A stretch of 5,591 nt of DNA from Deltaproteobacteria bacterium. Its GTDB lineage: Bacteria; Bdellovibrionota_F; JAHFAK01. The DNA is taken from the NCBI GenBank assembly GCA_023250585.1, contig JAHFAK010000128.1, positions 1 through 5,591 of the forward strand, in the 5' to 3' direction. This document shows, piece by piece, positions 4,948-5,591 of the stretch. Position 1 is the stretch's first letter; every line of letters begins with the position of its first letter. Position numbers and translations under genes: made by a program. The notes beneath the pieces were generated by a model. That model did no database searches. It worked only from the letters and a program-made list of their open reading frames with translations, and was not told the DNA's origin.

Positions 4948-5591
4948 ATGGAAGTACTTACTGATTTTCCAAAACTTTATTGTCCATTTATTCGTAAAAC
5001 ATTCAAAGTTAATAAAGAAGATTGGAAAAAATACGGACACGAATATCAGCTCAGAACTCCCGAAGTATATTTGGTATTGAACAAAATTACTCCAGGATTT
5101 GAATGGGTGTTTGAAGAAAAAGATACGCAAGCAATTGAAAAACTGAATGGCACCAATATTAAATTGAAAACAGAAAAAGGAAGACTGATAGCATTTCAGA
5201 ATAGAAAAAATGTCATTGATCCTCTACAGATCATCCATGGGAGAACTCATTTAATTGAAGGGGTATTCAGAGCAATTGGAAAAGAGTATGTTAAAGGTGA
5301 TGGTGAACAAGCCGGAGAGCTTATGGGCCCAAAACTTCAGGGCAATCCTTATAAGCTTGATTTTCATGTGTGGTATCCATTTGAACGAGCGCGCGATTTT
5401 TTGATCTATAAATCATTTCATGAGCATGAACGGACATTTGATAATTTCAGTTCGTGGTTTAAAGATTTTTTGCGCAGTAGATTCTATATGAAAGAACATA
5501 AATGTCCTCTTGAAGAATCGGTCTTTGCCGAAGGCGTTGTCTTTTATAATAAACGTCTCCAAGAAGCTGAAAAAACCTATCAAGCAAAACT
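4948..5591 (+). CDS. RNA ligase-family (covalent nucleotidyltransferase) protein, 3' end cut by window
   Basis: The frame is open from ATG 4948 to the window end (214 codons, C-terminus missing). The start follows AAGGA (4937-4941) by six bases. The sequence shows the motifs of ATP-dependent RNA ligases in order. Motif I is EKLNGTN (64-70), with K65 the expected AMP-accepting lysine, followed by FQNRKNVI (83-90) with R86. A motif III-like GELMGPKLQGNPY lies at 123-135, FHVWYPF at 139-145, and motif IV EGVVF at 195-199. Motif V (K-x-K) should lie just past the end. Members of this superfamily adenylylate themselves, pass AMP to a 5'-phosphate RNA end and seal nicks, so RNA repair or end-joining is the likely role. 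The AEGVVFYNK spelling and the roughly 60-residue N-terminal extension before motif I do not let me assign it to Rnl1, Rnl2 or another subfamily. It is divergent from rplU; the next gene is out of view. Confidence 0.8.
   Translation, partial: MEVLTDFPKLYCPFIRKTFKVNKEDWKKYGHEYQLRTPEVYLVLNKITPGFEWVFEEKDTQAIEKLNGTNIKLKTEKGRLIAFQNRKNVIDPLQIIHGRTHLIEGVFRAIGKEYVKGDGEQAGELMGPKLQGNPYKLDFHVWYPFERARDFLIYKSFHEHERTFDNFSSWFKDFLRSRFYMKEHKCPLEESVFAEGVVFYNKRLQEAEKTYQAK

Noticed and set aside
4873-5130. Minus-strand 85-codon frame
   Set aside because: It is antisense to the RNA ligase gene and its promoter; Phe-rich, no motif.

Overview
The window is an AT-rich stretch from an uncultured-looking bacterium. 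The bacterial assignment rests on a clear rplU-rpmA (L21-L27) pair, on Shine-Dalgarno sequences in front of most genes, and on sigma70-like promoter boxes. The N-terminus of L27 ([16 protein letters not shown]) has no Firmicutes-type propeptide and resembles the form seen in PVC-type and other deep-branching Gram-negative lineages. I cannot name a phylum from this window.

Layout. (1) 1-437, minus: 5' part of a CYTH-fold (CyaB / class IV adenylate cyclase or triphosphatase-like) gene, cut by the window edge, with a promoter that would give a leaderless mRNA. (2) 459-3939, minus: three consecutive genes that look like one operon, transcribed in the order 487 aa, 148 aa, 499 aa. All three encode a short cytoplasmic tail, one transmembrane helix ending in the shared motif SFGF(I/L)CG, and a related extracytoplasmic domain of about 90-100 residues. 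In the 487- and 499-residue proteins this is followed by an acidic, cysteine-paired calcium-binding thrombospondin type 3 (TSP3) stalk; the 148-residue protein stops after the shared domain. The 487-residue protein also ends in a domain that reads like IPT/TIG. (3) 3940-4113: short intergenic region with a probable promoter for the TSP3 operon. (4) 4114-4726, minus: rpmA and rplU, overlapping by 11 nt. (5) 4727-4947: divergent promoter region with a diverged C-rich repeat and a 7-bp inverted repeat. (6) 4948-5591, plus: a gene open at the window end with the nucleotidyltransferase motifs of ATP-dependent RNA ligases.

The most interesting item is the tandem membrane-anchored family. Its N-terminal anchor motif is conserved at protein level across three otherwise divergent paralogs and does not fit the canonical lipobox. 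Its domains are modular: no stalk, stalk, or stalk plus cap. This suggests a set of cell-surface proteins of graded length with a calcium-stiffened stalk, perhaps forming one surface complex; that functional reading is inference. The RNA ligase and CYTH genes appear to be independent neighbours.
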